NCBI GenBank assembly: GCA_937901525.1
Contig: CALDHX010000015.1
Coordinates: 6,750 to 70,749, forward strand
Reading direction: 5' to 3'
From: an uncultured Bacteroidales bacterium
GTDB taxonomy: Bacteria > Bacteroidota > Bacteroidia > Bacteroidales > P3
DNA: 64,000 bases
Of the stretch, positions 35,180 through 45,200 are shown one piece after another (position 1 is the stretch's first letter; the number at the start of each line of letters is the position of its first letter). Below the pieces are notes generated by a model that ran no database searches, was not told the DNA's origin, and saw only the letters and a list, made by a program, of their open reading frames with translations. Both the position numbers and the translations under genes were made by a program.

Positions 35180-37309
35180 ATGGCTTTAATAGGTACAATT
35201 AGAAAAAAAGCAGGAGTATTAGTAGTTGCTATTATTGCATTAGCAATTTTGTCGTTTATTTTTACCGACTTGTTCTCAAATAGAGATCCACGTCCAACAA
35301 AAATAGCCTCAGTAAACGGAATGGATATTTCCTTCCAAGAATTTGAGCAAATGACTGCTAATATAGAAGAAAGTATGAAACAACAATATAATGTTGCTTC
35401 ATTAACTAATGAACAAAGTTTTGTTGCCAAACAACAAGCATATCAAAGTTTGGTTTCAGAAAAATTATTAAAACAAGAATGTGAAAGCATTGGGCTTAAA
35501 GTTACAGAAGCTGAAATGAATGATATGTTTTTCGGAACATTTATTCACCCAAGTGTAAGACAAAATTTTGCAGACCCAACAACAGGTCAATACAATCCAC
35601 AAGTTGTTAAACAATATATTGCTCAATTTGATAAATTACCAGAAGAACAAAAACTTCAATGGTCAAATTTTGAAGCTTCAGTAAAAGAATCACGCTTACA
35701 AGAAAAGTATAATTCTCTTATAACAAGTAGTTTTTATATGCCTGCAAAGATTGCAGAGCACATGAGCGGAGTTTCAAACAAGGTTGTTGATGCTCGTTAT
35801 GTTGTAATGCCGTTTTCTTCTGTTGAAGATAACACAATAAAAGTTACAGAAGAAGATTACAAAAAATATTACGACCAACACAAAAACGAATACACGTTAT
35901 ATGAAAATTTAAGAGATATAGAATTTGTTAAATTCTCAGTTTTGCCTTCTCCATCTGACATAAAGGCAATAAATGACTCAGTACAAAAAACTTTTATTGA
36001 GTTCCAAGCCTTAGAAGCATCAGAATTAGCAAGTTTTGTTTCAATATCATCAGATAGAGTATATGATAGCTTGTACTATAAGAGAGATGCGTTAAAAGGA
36101 GTCTTTGCAGATTCATTACTTGCAGGTAAAACAGCTGGAAGTTTCATCGCACCATTCCAACAAGGACAAAATTGGATAATGGCAAAGATAACAGATATTG
36201 AACAACGTCCAGACTCAGTACGTTTTTCTCAAATATTAGTTTTAAATAGTAATGCAAGTAAAGATATAAAACGTACACCAGAACAAGCAAAAACAATAGC
36301 TGATAGTTTATTAAACGTATTTAAAGCAAATCCTGCTGCATTTGAATCAGCAGTTGCAAAACATTCAGATGATCCAGAAGCGAAAAATAATTTCGGAGAT
36401 TCAGGTTGGATATTAGATGGACAATTACAATCAGATTTATTTGATAAACTAAAAGCAAGTAAAGATGGAGATGTATTTGTATATGACTTACCTAATCAAT
36501 TAGGACATTACTTAATTAAATTAAAAGAAAAAACTGCACCAATAGAAAAGCTACAAATAGCAATGATTGTAATGGGTGTTAGAGCAAGTGATAATACTAT
36601 TAATGCAATTAGAGATAAGGCAAATATATTCCTTGGCTCTGCAAAAACAGTTGCAGAAATGGAAGCTCAAGCTAAAAAACAAAACTTAAATATTCTTACA
36701 ACTACTGTTAGAGAAATGGATTATCAACTTAACGGAACACCATATTGCAGAGAAATTATCCGTTGGGCATTTGATGAAAAGACAGAATTAAACGCAGTAG
36801 CACCAGAAGTGTATGAATTAACAGATATGTTCCTTGTAGTAGCTTTGAAAGATAAAAAAGAAAAAGGAGTAATGCCATTAGAACAAGTAAAAAGCTACAT
36901 GGAATCACAAGTTAAGATGGAAAAGAAAGCGGAAATCTTAATGGAAAAAGCAGATAAATTGTTAGCATCTAATAAAACAATAGAAAATTTTGCCTCAGCA
37001 GCAGGTTTAACAATAGATTCTGCAATGGCAGTTGATTTTGCAAATCCTTATTTTGCAGCAGCAGGTCCAGAAATGAGAGTTATAGGAAACCTTTCTTCTG
37101 CAAGCAAAACAGGATTACAAAAACCAGTAAAAGGATTCAATGGAGTATATGTATTAAATGTAGATAAACAATACACACGTCCAACAAAAGAAGATCCAAG
37201 ATTAATTCAACAACAATTTAGAACAAAATCTTTCCAAAAAGCACAAATGTTAATGCAAGTTTTACAAATGGAAGCTGACATAAAGAATCACTTTACATTC
37301 TTCTATTAG
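35180..37309 (+). CDS. SurA/PpiD-type peptidylprolyl isomerase chaperone
   Basis: 709 residues. One N-terminal membrane helix (about 12-32, VLVVAIIALAILSFIFTDLF) anchors a large periplasmic region: a SurA_N-like domain (SVNGMDISFQEFEQM), a parvulin-like rotamase domain (about 345-450: VRFSQILV, FESAVAKHSDDP, NNFGDSGWILDG) and a C-terminal helical region. This matches PpiD of Bacteroidota, a folding factor for exported proteins. Single-gene unit with a strong terminator. Confidence 0.9.
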   Translation: MALIGTIRKKAGVLVVAIIALAILSFIFTDLFSNRDPRPTKIASVNGMDISFQEFEQMTANIEESMKQQYNVASLTNEQSFVAKQQAYQSLVSEKLLKQECESIGLKVTEAEMNDMFFGTFIHPSVRQNFADPTTGQYNPQVVKQYIAQFDKLPEEQKLQWSNFEASVKESRLQEKYNSLITSSFYMPAKIAEHMSGVSNKVVDARYVVMPFSSVEDNTIKVTEEDYKKYYDQHKNEYTLYENLRDIEFVKFSVLPSPSDIKAINDSVQKTFIEFQALEASELASFVSISSDRVYDSLYYKRDALKGVFADSLLAGKTAGSFIAPFQQGQNWIMAKITDIEQRPDSVRFSQILVLNSNASKDIKRTPEQAKTIADSLLNVFKANPAAFESAVAKHSDDPEAKNNFGDSGWILDGQLQSDLFDKLKASKDGDVFVYDLPNQLGHYLIKLKEKTAPIEKLQIAMIVMGVRASDNTINAIRDKANIFLGSAKTVAEMEAQAKKQNLNILTTTVREMDYQLNGTPYCREIIRWAFDEKTELNAVAPEVYELTDMFLVVALKDKKEKGVMPLEQVKSYMESQVKMEKKAEILMEKADKLLASNKTIENFASAAGLTIDSAMAVDFANPYFAAAGPEMRVIGNLSSASKTGLQKPVKGFNGVYVLNVDKQYTRPTKEDPRLIQQQFRTKSFQKAQMLMQVLQMEADIKNHFTFFY

Positions 37310-37333
37310 TAGATAGTAAACATAAAACATAGA

Positions 37334-37370
37334 AATAGCGACTTTGAAATTCAGAGTCGCTATTTTTTTT
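37334..37370 (+). terminator. Terminator of the peptidylprolyl isomerase gene
   Basis: AATAGCGACT (37334-37343) pairs with AGTCGCTATT (37355-37364), followed by T to 37370. Confidence 0.92.
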
Positions 37371-37450
37371 CTTTGCTTTTTCAAATTTTTCCTTAGCTTT
37401 TTTGAAATTTTCCTTAGGATTTTTAAATTTTTTCTTAGCATTTTTTTCTC
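37371..37450. repeat. 21-bp phased AT-rich array C (4 units)
   Basis: Units start at 37371 (CTTTG), 37392, 37413 and 37434 (all CTTAG), exactly 21 bp apart. The body of each is a T run, then AAATTTTT or a variant. All units face the same way. The array begins directly after the terminator T-run. Confidence 0.88.
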
Positions 37451-37461
37451 TTTATCAAAGA

Positions 37462-37507
37462 GGGGGTGGTCAATTTAAATGACATAGGGGTGTCAATTTA
37501 ACTGACA
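37462..37507. repeat. Two direct repeats ending TCAATTTAA(A/C)TGACA
   Basis: GGGGGTGGTCAATTTAAA plus TGACA (37462-37484) is repeated with few changes at 37486-37507. Clusters of GGTCAATTT-type repeats resemble terminal repeats of IS21-type elements as I remember them, but no transposase gene is nearby. A remnant end is one reading. Confidence 0.5.
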
Positions 37508-37805
37508 GACATAAATAATAATAAAAAAAATAATATATATATAAATAAAGACATTTTTTATTTTTTTCTTTCATTGAATTTATTTTTGCATTAAATCACG
37601 AAAAAGCAACCTCAATTTTCGTAAATTTTTGTAGTTATCAAAGTACAGCGATAAGAAAAAAGTCCCACGTTTTTTTATGCCTATAAGTCAAAACTTCGGA
37701 ACAAAATCTCGCCTTTGGGACTTGGTAAAGTAAAAAAGTATTAAAAACAACTTTAAATTTTTTCTTTTTATTAAAAAATCAGATAAAATTTCACGCATTT
37801 TAGCC
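37508..37805. other. Intergenic region with a long-range inverted repeat
   Basis: No gene. A -7-like TATTTTTG lies at 37581-37588. AAGTCCCA (37660-37667) and TGGGACTT (37716-37723) are an exact 8-bp inverted repeat 48 bp apart. A small transcript is possible but only weakly supported. Confidence 0.35.
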
Positions 37806-37885
37806 AAAGATTTGGTGGAAAGTGGCAATTTATCGAAAAAGATTTGGTGGAAAGTGGCATTTTGCCAAAAAAAATTTGGTGGAAA
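37806..37885. repeat. Three tandem repeats with a 32-bp period upstream of the DUF4143 ATPase
   Basis: ATTTGGTGGAAA occurs at 37810, 37842 and 37874, exactly 32 bp apart. The first two copies extend to a 22-bp identity (37806-37827 and 37838-37859), ending AAGTGGCA. The last copy ends 40 bp before the ATPase start. The phase of three helical turns fits a multi-site operator. Confidence 0.8.
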
Positions 37886-37925
37886 CGTATTTTGAGCCTA
37901 AATTTGCAAGAAAAAATTACGAATT

Positions 37926-39272
37926 ATGACTAATGATATGATTTATTTTAAAAGGAAAGCGTATGATTCCATGCTTAAATGGAAGGCTGAACGCAAGGGG
38001 AATACGGCATTACTTATTCAAGGAGCAAGACGTATAGGGAAATCTACCATAGCGGAAGAGTTTGCTCGTAGAGAATATAAATCATATATACTAATAGATT
38101 TTTCAAAAGCATCAAAAGAAGTTATAGACTTATTTAATGATATATCAGATTTAAACTTTCTTTTTCTAAGACTGCAATTCATCTATCAAACACAGTTATA
38201 TGAAAGAGAATCTGTAATAATCTTTGATGAAGTTCAGCTACAACCCTTAGCAAGACAAGCAATAAAACATTTAGTAAAAGACAATAGATACGACTATATA
38301 GAGACTGGCTCTTTGATTTCAGTGAGATCAAAGAGTAGCAACATAATAATCCCAAGCGAAGAAACAAAAATCAATATGTATCCTATGGATTACGAAGAGT
38401 TTCGTTGGGCATTGGGAGATACAACAACGATTCCTTTGTTGCGTAGCGCATTTGAGCAAAAAATTTCATTGGGAGATGCTGTTCATCGCAAGCTTATGAG
38501 AGATTTTCGCTTGTATATGCTTGTTGGAGGAATGCCTCAGGCAGTTGCAACATACATTACAACTAATAATTTTTCGGAAGTAGATTTGGTGAAACGAGAT
38601 ATTTTATCTCTTTACGAAGAAGACTTCATTAAAATAGACGATACAGGAAGAGCAAAGGCAATTTATGATGCTATTCCTTCGCAATTGAGCAAAAATGCGG
38701 CGCGTTATCAAATAGGAAGCAATGGGAATAAAGTTAAAATTGATAGAATTATAAATATTCTCAAAGATATGGAAGATTCTATGACAACAAATATCGCTTT
38801 TCATTCAGATGACCCAAACATAGGCTTAGCATTAACAAAGGATGAAGAATATTTCAAAATGTATTGTTCAGACACAGGACTTTTTGTTACCTTAGCATTC
38901 AAAGATAGCTCCGTAACGGAAAACATAATCTATAATAAACTTCTTAATGACAAACTAAGCACCAATCTTGGCTATGTTTATGAAAATATGATTGCTCAAA
39001 TGTTAAAAGCAACGGGCAAGGAACTATTTTATCACACTATTCCATACGCAGAAGGTAAAAAATACTATGAAATAGACTTTATAATAAGCGACAAACATAA
39101 AATAAGCCCAATAGAAGTCAAGTCCTCAGGGTATAAAACTCATAAATCCTTAGATGAATTTTGTGAAAAATATTCGGATAGGGTGATGAATAAATATGTA
39201 ATCTATACAAAGGACTACAAAAGAGAAAATGGAGTAGAATATATTCCTGTTTATATGACAATGTTTTTATAA
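37926..39272 (+). CDS. AAA ATPase with DUF4143-type C-terminal domain
   Basis: 448 residues. N-terminal AAA_14 domain with Walker A GARRIGKST and Walker B VIIFDEVQLQ. The C-terminal DUF4143 region has YYEIDFIISD and ISPIEVKSSG, a PD-(D/E)XK-like nuclease pattern. Met5 (MIYFKRKAYD) is an equally plausible start. This family is an abundant accessory group in Bacteroidales; the role is unknown. It is the second such ATPase in the window (compare 26334) and lies beside clustered repeats, suggesting a mobile or regulated locus. Confidence 0.85.
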   Translation: MTNDMIYFKRKAYDSMLKWKAERKGNTALLIQGARRIGKSTIAEEFARREYKSYILIDFSKASKEVIDLFNDISDLNFLFLRLQFIYQTQLYERESVIIFDEVQLQPLARQAIKHLVKDNRYDYIETGSLISVRSKSSNIIIPSEETKINMYPMDYEEFRWALGDTTTIPLLRSAFEQKISLGDAVHRKLMRDFRLYMLVGGMPQAVATYITTNNFSEVDLVKRDILSLYEEDFIKIDDTGRAKAIYDAIPSQLSKNAARYQIGSNGNKVKIDRIINILKDMEDSMTTNIAFHSDDPNIGLALTKDEEYFKMYCSDTGLFVTLAFKDSSVTENIIYNKLLNDKLSTNLGYVYENMIAQMLKATGKELFYHTIPYAEGKKYYEIDFIISDKHKISPIEVKSSGYKTHKSLDEFCEKYSDRVMNKYVIYTKDYKRENGVEYIPVYMTMFL

Positions 39273-39288
39273 AATATTAAAATTTCCT

Positions 39289-39296
39289 TATCTTTG
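39289..39296 (+). promoter_or_regulatory. -7 element of the mutS promoter
   Basis: TATCTTTG followed by CA, 18 bp before the ATG at 39315. A TTG at 39294 opens a longer reading frame but lies inside this element, so it cannot be the start. Confidence 0.75.
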
Positions 39297-39314
39297 CATA
39301 AAACATTCTTAAAT

Positions 39315-41915
39315 ATGGCAAAAGAAAAAGCAACGACTACGCCTTTAATGAAACAATATAATGAATTAAAGGCTCAACATCCTGATACAATCTTATTATT
39401 CAGAGTAGGAGATTTTTATGAAACTTTTGGCAGTGATGCAATTGAGACTTCAAAGATTTTAAATATTACTCTAACTAAAAGAGGGGGTGGAGATGATAAT
39501 CCTTTGGCGGGATTTCCTCATCATGCTATTGATACATATCTTCCAAAATTTTTAAGAGAAGGTAAAAAAGTTGCAATATGTGAACAATTGGAAGACCCAA
39601 AATCTGTAAAGGGGTTGGTAAAGCGTGGAATTGTTGAAATTGCTACGCCATCGCTTTCTTATTCTGAGCAAACTATGCAAGGAGATAGAAATAATTTTCT
39701 TGCATCTATTCACTATACAAATTCAAATATAGGAGTTGCTTTTCTTGATCTTTCAACAGGGGAATTTTTAGTAAGTGAAGGCAGTTTGCAAGATGTAGAT
39801 AAAATCATTCGTTCTTTTGCTCCTAAGGAAATAATCGTACAAAAGAAATATTTAAGAGATTTAGAGGCTTCTAACTTTAATGTTAAAAGCATAAAAACTT
39901 ACGAAGATTGGGTTTTTACAAAGGATTTTGCTTATGAGATACTCAATAATCAATTCTCTACTTTGAGTTTGAAAGGCTTTGGTGTAGAAAAAATGGAGAA
40001 TTCAATTATTGCGGCAGGTGCAATAATGAATTATCTTAAAGAAACTATGCATAATGAGTTGAATCACATTTGTAGCATAAAGAAAATAGATAATAACAAC
40101 TTTATGTGGTTAGATGGATTCACTATAAAGAATCTTGAATTGATTTATGCACACAATGGCACTTCTCTTTTTGATATTCTCAATCATTGTTCTACTCATA
40201 TGGGTAGTAGGCTTTTGCAACGTTGGATAGTTTTGCCTTTAATAGATAAACAAGAAATAGATTGGAGATTAAATATAGTAGAAAGCTTTTTGATGGATTC
40301 TGCTATGCAAGAAAATACCTTAGATTCTTTGAGTTGTATTGGCGATTTGGAAAGATTAGTCTCTAAGATAGCAATGATGAGAGTGCAGCCGAATGAATTA
40401 TATGCACTTACAAATATTTTAAGAGAAATATTTTCAATAAAGAATAACTTTTCAATATCTAATTCTCCATATTTACAAGAGCTTTCGCAAGATATAGTAG
40501 TTTGTAAAGAATTAAATGATTTATTAATCAAATATATTTCCCCTTCTGCTCCAAATAATATTTCAAAAGGAGGTGCAATAGCTTTTGGAGTTGATGAAGA
40601 ATTAGATTATTATAGAAGGATTGGGACAGATGCCAAAGAGTTAATTAATGATATTTTAAAACGTGAAATAGAAACAACAGGCATTTCTTCTTTAAAGATA
40701 AGTTATAATAATGTGTTTGGGTATTATTTAGAAGTAACTAATACGCACAAAGATAAAGTTCCTGAAAGTTGGATAAGAAAGCAAACTCTTACTAATGCAG
40801 AACGTTATATTACAGAAGAATTAAAAGATTTGGAGACAAAAATTTTGAATGCTTCTGAAATTGTGTCTAAGAAAGAGTATACTATTTACTATGAATTGCT
40901 TGAAAGATTAAAACAATGGGTGGAGCCTCTGCAAAAAAATGCACAAATACTTGCGCAAATAGATTGCTTGCTTTCGTTTGCGATAGTTGCAAAACACAAT
41001 AAATATACAAAACCAACAATTACAGAGGATTTTACTATAAATATAACAGAAGGAAGACACCCTGTGATAGAAAAAACCTTACCAATAGGTACACAATACA
41101 TTTCAAATGATGTTTATTTAGACAAAGAAAGTTCGCAAATAGCTATAATCACAGGCCCAAATATGTCGGGAAAGAGTGCTTATCTAAGACAAACTGCACT
41201 TATTGTTTTAATGGCACAAATAGGTTGTTATGTTCCTGCACTTTCTGCACAAATAGGAATTATAGATAAAATATTTACCAGAGTAGGAGCAAGTGATAAT
41301 CTTTCGGCAGGTGAAAGTACTTTTATGGTTGAAATGAATGAAACAGCGTGTATTTTAAATAATCTTTCTTCTCGTAGTTTAGTGCTTTTAGATGAAATAG
41401 GTAGAGGAACATCTACATACGATGGAGTTTCTATTGCTTGGGCTATTGGGAAATATCTACATGATAGCAAACTTTGTCCAAAGACACTTTTTGCAACTCA
41501 CTATCACGAATTAACAGTCTTAGAAGATAAATTTCCAAGAGTGAAAAATCTTCATGTTAAAGTCAGAGAACAGGGCAAAAAAGTAATCTTTTTGAGAAAA
41601 ATAGCAGAGGGTTGTTCTCAAAAAAGTTTTGGAATTCACGTTGCAAGACTCGCAGGAATGCCAAAAGAGGTATTAAAAACATCAGAAGAGATGCTTGAAA
41701 TTTTAGAAAATAATTCACAAACTACTCAATCAATACAAGAAACTATAAAAAGTCAAGAAAAAGAAAAATCCATGCAATTAAGTTTCATACAACTTGAAGA
41801 TCCGTTGCTATTACAGCTAAAAGATGATATACTTTCAACAGATATTGATAATTTAACTCCTGTGGAATGTCTTGTAAAACTGCATGATATTAAAAAAATG
41901 TTAGAAAAAATTTAA
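39315..41915 (+). CDS. mutS: DNA mismatch repair protein MutS
   Basis: Mismatch recognition ATPase, 866 residues. The N-terminal mismatch-binding motif is present (FRVGDFYETFGSDA), and the C-terminal ATPase has Walker A GPNMSGKSAY near residue 613, ASDNLSAGESTFMVEM, LLDEIGRGTS and FATHYHEL. Start set at MAKEKATTTPLMKQ because of the promoter position. Full length; the clamp-interacting C-terminus is present. Single-gene unit before the tRNA pair. Confidence 0.97.
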   Translation: MAKEKATTTPLMKQYNELKAQHPDTILLFRVGDFYETFGSDAIETSKILNITLTKRGGGDDNPLAGFPHHAIDTYLPKFLREGKKVAICEQLEDPKSVKGLVKRGIVEIATPSLSYSEQTMQGDRNNFLASIHYTNSNIGVAFLDLSTGEFLVSEGSLQDVDKIIRSFAPKEIIVQKKYLRDLEASNFNVKSIKTYEDWVFTKDFAYEILNNQFSTLSLKGFGVEKMENSIIAAGAIMNYLKETMHNELNHICSIKKIDNNNFMWLDGFTIKNLELIYAHNGTSLFDILNHCSTHMGSRLLQRWIVLPLIDKQEIDWRLNIVESFLMDSAMQENTLDSLSCIGDLERLVSKIAMMRVQPNELYALTNILREIFSIKNNFSISNSPYLQELSQDIVVCKELNDLLIKYISPSAPNNISKGGAIAFGVDEELDYYRRIGTDAKELINDILKREIETTGISSLKISYNNVFGYYLEVTNTHKDKVPESWIRKQTLTNAERYITEELKDLETKILNASEIVSKKEYTIYYELLERLKQWVEPLQKNAQILAQIDCLLSFAIVAKHNKYTKPTITEDFTINITEGRHPVIEKTLPIGTQYISNDVYLDKESSQIAIITGPNMSGKSAYLRQTALIVLMAQIGCYVPALSAQIGIIDKIFTRVGASDNLSAGESTFMVEMNETACILNNLSSRSLVLLDEIGRGTSTYDGVSIAWAIGKYLHDSKLCPKTLFATHYHELTVLEDKFPRVKNLHVKVREQGKKVIFLRKIAEGCSQKSFGIHVARLAGMPKEVLKTSEEMLEILENNSQTTQSIQETIKSQEKEKSMQLSFIQLEDPLLLQLKDDILSTDIDNLTPVECLVKLHDIKKMLEKI

Positions 41916-41921
41916 AATTAT

Positions 41922-41952
41922 TTTGGTGTTACAAAAAAATGTTATATCTTTG
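41922..41952 (+). promoter_or_regulatory. Promoter of the tRNA-Gly/tRNA-Leu pair
   Basis: TTTG (41922-41925), 19 bp, TATCTTTG (41945-41952): an exact Bacteroidota promoter, 14 bp before the first tRNA. It begins 7 bp after the mutS stop codon. Confidence 0.85.
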
Positions 41953-41966
41953 CAGACGCAAATCAG

Positions 41967-42039
41967 GCGGAAATAGCTCAGTTGGTAGAGCACAACCTTG
42001 CCAAGGTTGGGGTCGCGAGTTCGAGTCTCGTTTTCCGCT
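41967..42039 (+). tRNA. tRNA-Gly (GCC)
   Basis: 73 nt. Acceptor arms GCGGAAA/TTTCCGC, D-arm AGCTCAGTTGGTAGAGC, anticodon stem CAACC/GGTTG with loop TTGCCAA (anticodon GCC), and T-arm GCGAG-TTCGAGT-CTCGT. The CCA end is not encoded. Confidence 0.95.
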
Positions 42040-42082
42040 CAAAGAATCTGGTAATTCGGATTTTTTTTTATGGTTAGGGGAT

Positions 42083-42167
42083 GCTCTGGTGGTGGAATTG
42101 GTAGACACGCAGGACTTAAAATCCTGTGAACATTGCGTTCGTGCGGGTTCAAGTCCCGCCCGGAGTA
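42083..42167 (+). tRNA. tRNA-Leu (UAA)
   Basis: 85 nt with a long variable arm, as for class II tRNAs. Acceptor GCTCTGG pairs with CCGGAGT using two G-T pairs, the anticodon stem CAGGA/TCCTG encloses CTTAAAA (anticodon TAA), and the T-arm is GCGGG-TTCAAGT-CCCGC. Second gene of the tRNA unit. Confidence 0.95.
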
Positions 42168-42168
42168 C

Positions 42169-42207
42169 ATAAAGCTCACTGAATTTTCGGTGAGCTTTAT
42201 TTTTTTT
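42169..42207 (+). terminator. Terminator after tRNA-Leu
   Basis: ATAAAGCTCAC (42169-42179) pairs with GTGAGCTTTAT (42190-42200) and a T-run follows. Confidence 0.93.
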
Positions 42208-42216
42208 GCGTTTTTC

Positions 42217-42279
42217 CTTAGTTTTTTTTAAATAAAGCAAAGAAAAAATTTGCTGAATCTAAGGTTTTTTGTACCTTTG
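42217..42279. repeat. 21-bp phased AT-rich array D (3 units) overlapping a promoter
   Basis: Units start at 42217 (CTTAG), 42238 (CAAAG) and 42259 (CTAAG), exactly 21 bp apart, with the first unit opposite in orientation to the next two. The second unit contains the TTTG -33 element and the third spans the -7 element of the protease promoter, so here array and promoter share sequence. Confidence 0.75.
42249..42279 (+). promoter_or_regulatory. Promoter of the gingipain-like protease gene
   Basis: TTTG (42249-42252), 19 bp, TACCTTTG (42272-42279): exact consensus. It excludes the TTG at 42250 as start and leaves ATG 42298 or 42304. Confidence 0.85.
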
Positions 42280-42297
42280 GCGGTCAATTTAAAAAAA

Positions 42298-45200
42298 ATG
42301 CTAATGAAAAAGTTTATCTTATCGGTTTTTATTATGCTTTGTTGCGGAATAGTTTTCGGACAAGCAAACAAAGATGTTGTTACTTCAATAGAAGAAACTT
42401 CTAATGGAATAATAATTTCTCAACAATTCAATAGTTTAGAACTCGAAACCATAGCAGAGGAAGGTGAAACCTTCTATAAACTTAATATGGGTGAAGAATT
42501 ATTGAGTTCGGAAAAGGTAGGTCAAGCAGATTTGCCTACATATAATTGTTTAATTGAGATTCCTTTTTGTTCTGACATAGTTATTGAACAAAAAATTCTT
42601 TCAAAAGAAACAATAAATTTAAAAAATGGATTTAAGATTTATCCAAAACAACCTTCTCAATCAAAGCAAAATGAGGAAATTCCATTTGAAATGGATAGAA
42701 AATATTATTCTTCTAATTCTTTTGGACAAACAGATATTGCAGAGATAGAAGTTTTGGGAGTTATGAATGGGGTGCGTTTAGCAAGATTGAGTGTTTGTCC
42801 TGTGAGATATAATCCTTCAACTGCTCAAATTGAGCATATAAAACAAGTGGATTTGAAAATTTCATACGTAAATCCTGATTATGAACAAACAGAAAAGGCA
42901 AAAGCTAAATTAAATAGAAGTTTTAAACAATTTTTAGGAAAGAAAGTGATTAATTTCAATAAAGCTACTTCGGCTTCTTCTTTCAGCTCTCCTATGAATC
43001 GTCCTTTTAAAATGATAATTCTTTCTTCTCCTATTTTCAGAGAAGAATTGCAAACTTTTATTCAATGGAAAAAAGAACAAGGATTTGAAATAGTGGAATT
43101 ATATACAGATGAGGTTGGCGCAACCGAAACAGATATAAAGAATTATTTGCATAATCTTTGGAATCGTAGTGATGAGGCATTTGCAGATTATCTTTTAATC
43201 TGTGGAGATACAGGACAAGTGCCTGCTTGTGAAGGTGTGCACATGTATTATTCAAATGATAGTCAACCAACAGATCTTTATTATGCTGAATATACAGGAG
43301 ATATTTTGCCAGACATTTTTTATGGTAGATTTTCTGCTACATCAGCTGCTCAAATGAGAAAGATAATTGATAAGACAATCAAGTATGAAAAATATGAATT
43401 TGAGGATAATCAATATCTTAATAAAGTTCTTTTAGTAGGAGGAAAGGAAACAAGTGGAAGTGCTCCTACTTGTGTAAATGGACATTTAAACTATGTTAAG
43501 CAATATTTTGCAGGCATGGATACTTCTATATATTATAATCCTTCTTCTGCTAGTTACACTTCTGAAATTAAACAAAAAATGAATGAAGGTAGAGCTTGGA
43601 TAAACTATTCTGCACATTGCGATGAATCAGGTTGGGCAAATCCATCTTTCCTTAAAGGCGATGTTTCTGCAATGACTAATACAGGAAAATATAGTTTCTT
43701 TATTAATAACTGTTGTTTGTCAAATCGTTTTAATGTTTCAGAATGTTTTGGTGAAAGATTATTAAGAGTAGAAGATAAAGGAGCAATAGGTGTTATAGGT
43801 GGTACTAACTATACTTATTGGAGTGAGGATTTTTATTGGGCCGTTGGAGCAAAGAGTGTTACTTTGAATCCATCTTACAATAGTAACAAATTAGGAAGTT
43901 ACGATAGATTTTTCCATACTCACGGAGAGGATTTTGGAGAATGTTATGTGAGTGCTGGGGAATTAATGATTGCAGGAAATTTAGCAGTTGAAACATCAGG
44001 CTCTTCTCTTTCTGAATATTATTGGGAAATATATACTTTACTTGGAGATCCTACGCTTATACCACACATAGGTGAAGGATTAGAATTTAATGCTGATTTA
44101 CCAGAAATTCTAAGTTTAGGAGAAAATGAATTAACTATTGACGATCTTCCTGCATATACATATGTAGGTTTGTCTTTGGAGGGAGAATTGTTAGGAGCTG
44201 CACAAGCAAATAGTGATGGTGTAGTAACTATAAATTTTGAACCAATAAATGATGTCTCATATATTAAAGTTGTTTTGACAAATCAATTCTATAAAACTAA
44301 AATTGATTCAATTCTTGTTTCTCCAAGCGAGGAAGCTTTCATAACGCTTAAAGATATAAAGTTTATTGATGTAGAATCAATGCAAGAGGTTACGAAACTT
44401 ACTCCGTCAAAAGAATATTACTTGAATTTTGTTGCAAAGAATGTTGGAAATCAACCATTGGCAAATACTAATATTGCATTGAATAATGCAAATAATTCAA
44501 ATATTATTGTAGCTACACAAAATTTTGGAAATATTGCAGCAAATTCAGAAATGCAATCAACAAATACATTGAAAATAAAAGTAAACGATGGTTTGTTTGA
44601 AGGGACTAATGTTTCCTTTACTGCAAATGTAACAGGAACTAATTATTCAAAAACAAAAGACATATCAAAAAAAGTTGCAGCTCCAAAATTGGCAATTGAA
44701 TCAATAAAGATTTCAGATGTTACAAGTGGAAAACTTCTTAGAGTGTCTTTAAGTAATAAAGGAAGTGTTGAGGTTGAAGAGGGAACATTAAGTATTATGG
44801 AAATATCTGATTGGGTTACTTTGAATACAACTTCTGTTGAAGTTCCTACTTTGGCATCGCAAAATGAAACGGAAGTTTCTTTCACAATGAATGTTGATGA
44901 TTCTGTATTCGCTCAACAAGATTCTTTATTCTTTACTTTGGATTATGCTTGTGGTCATTATATGATTTCAAAGTCATACGTAATAGACCTTTCTACTCAA
45001 ATAGAATCGTTTGAAAGTGGTGATTTTACTTCTGTTGATTGGGAAATGGATTCTTCTAATCCTTGGATTATAGATTCTACTACTTCAAATACAGGAACAT
45101 TCTCTGCTCGTTCTGCTAATATTGACCATGATGGAATAACTACTCTTACAATTAGAGTGAATAATATGATAAGAGATTCTATTTCTTTCCATTATAAAGT

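Noticed and set aside
37371..37925. CRISPR array
   Set aside because: The repeats here have no unique spacers between them: the 21-bp units are continuous and degenerate, and the 32-bp repeats number only three. No cas gene is present in the window.
41929..42240. Open frames on both strands spanning the two tRNAs
   Set aside because: They only translate the tRNA genes and the terminator; the tRNA folds are unambiguous.
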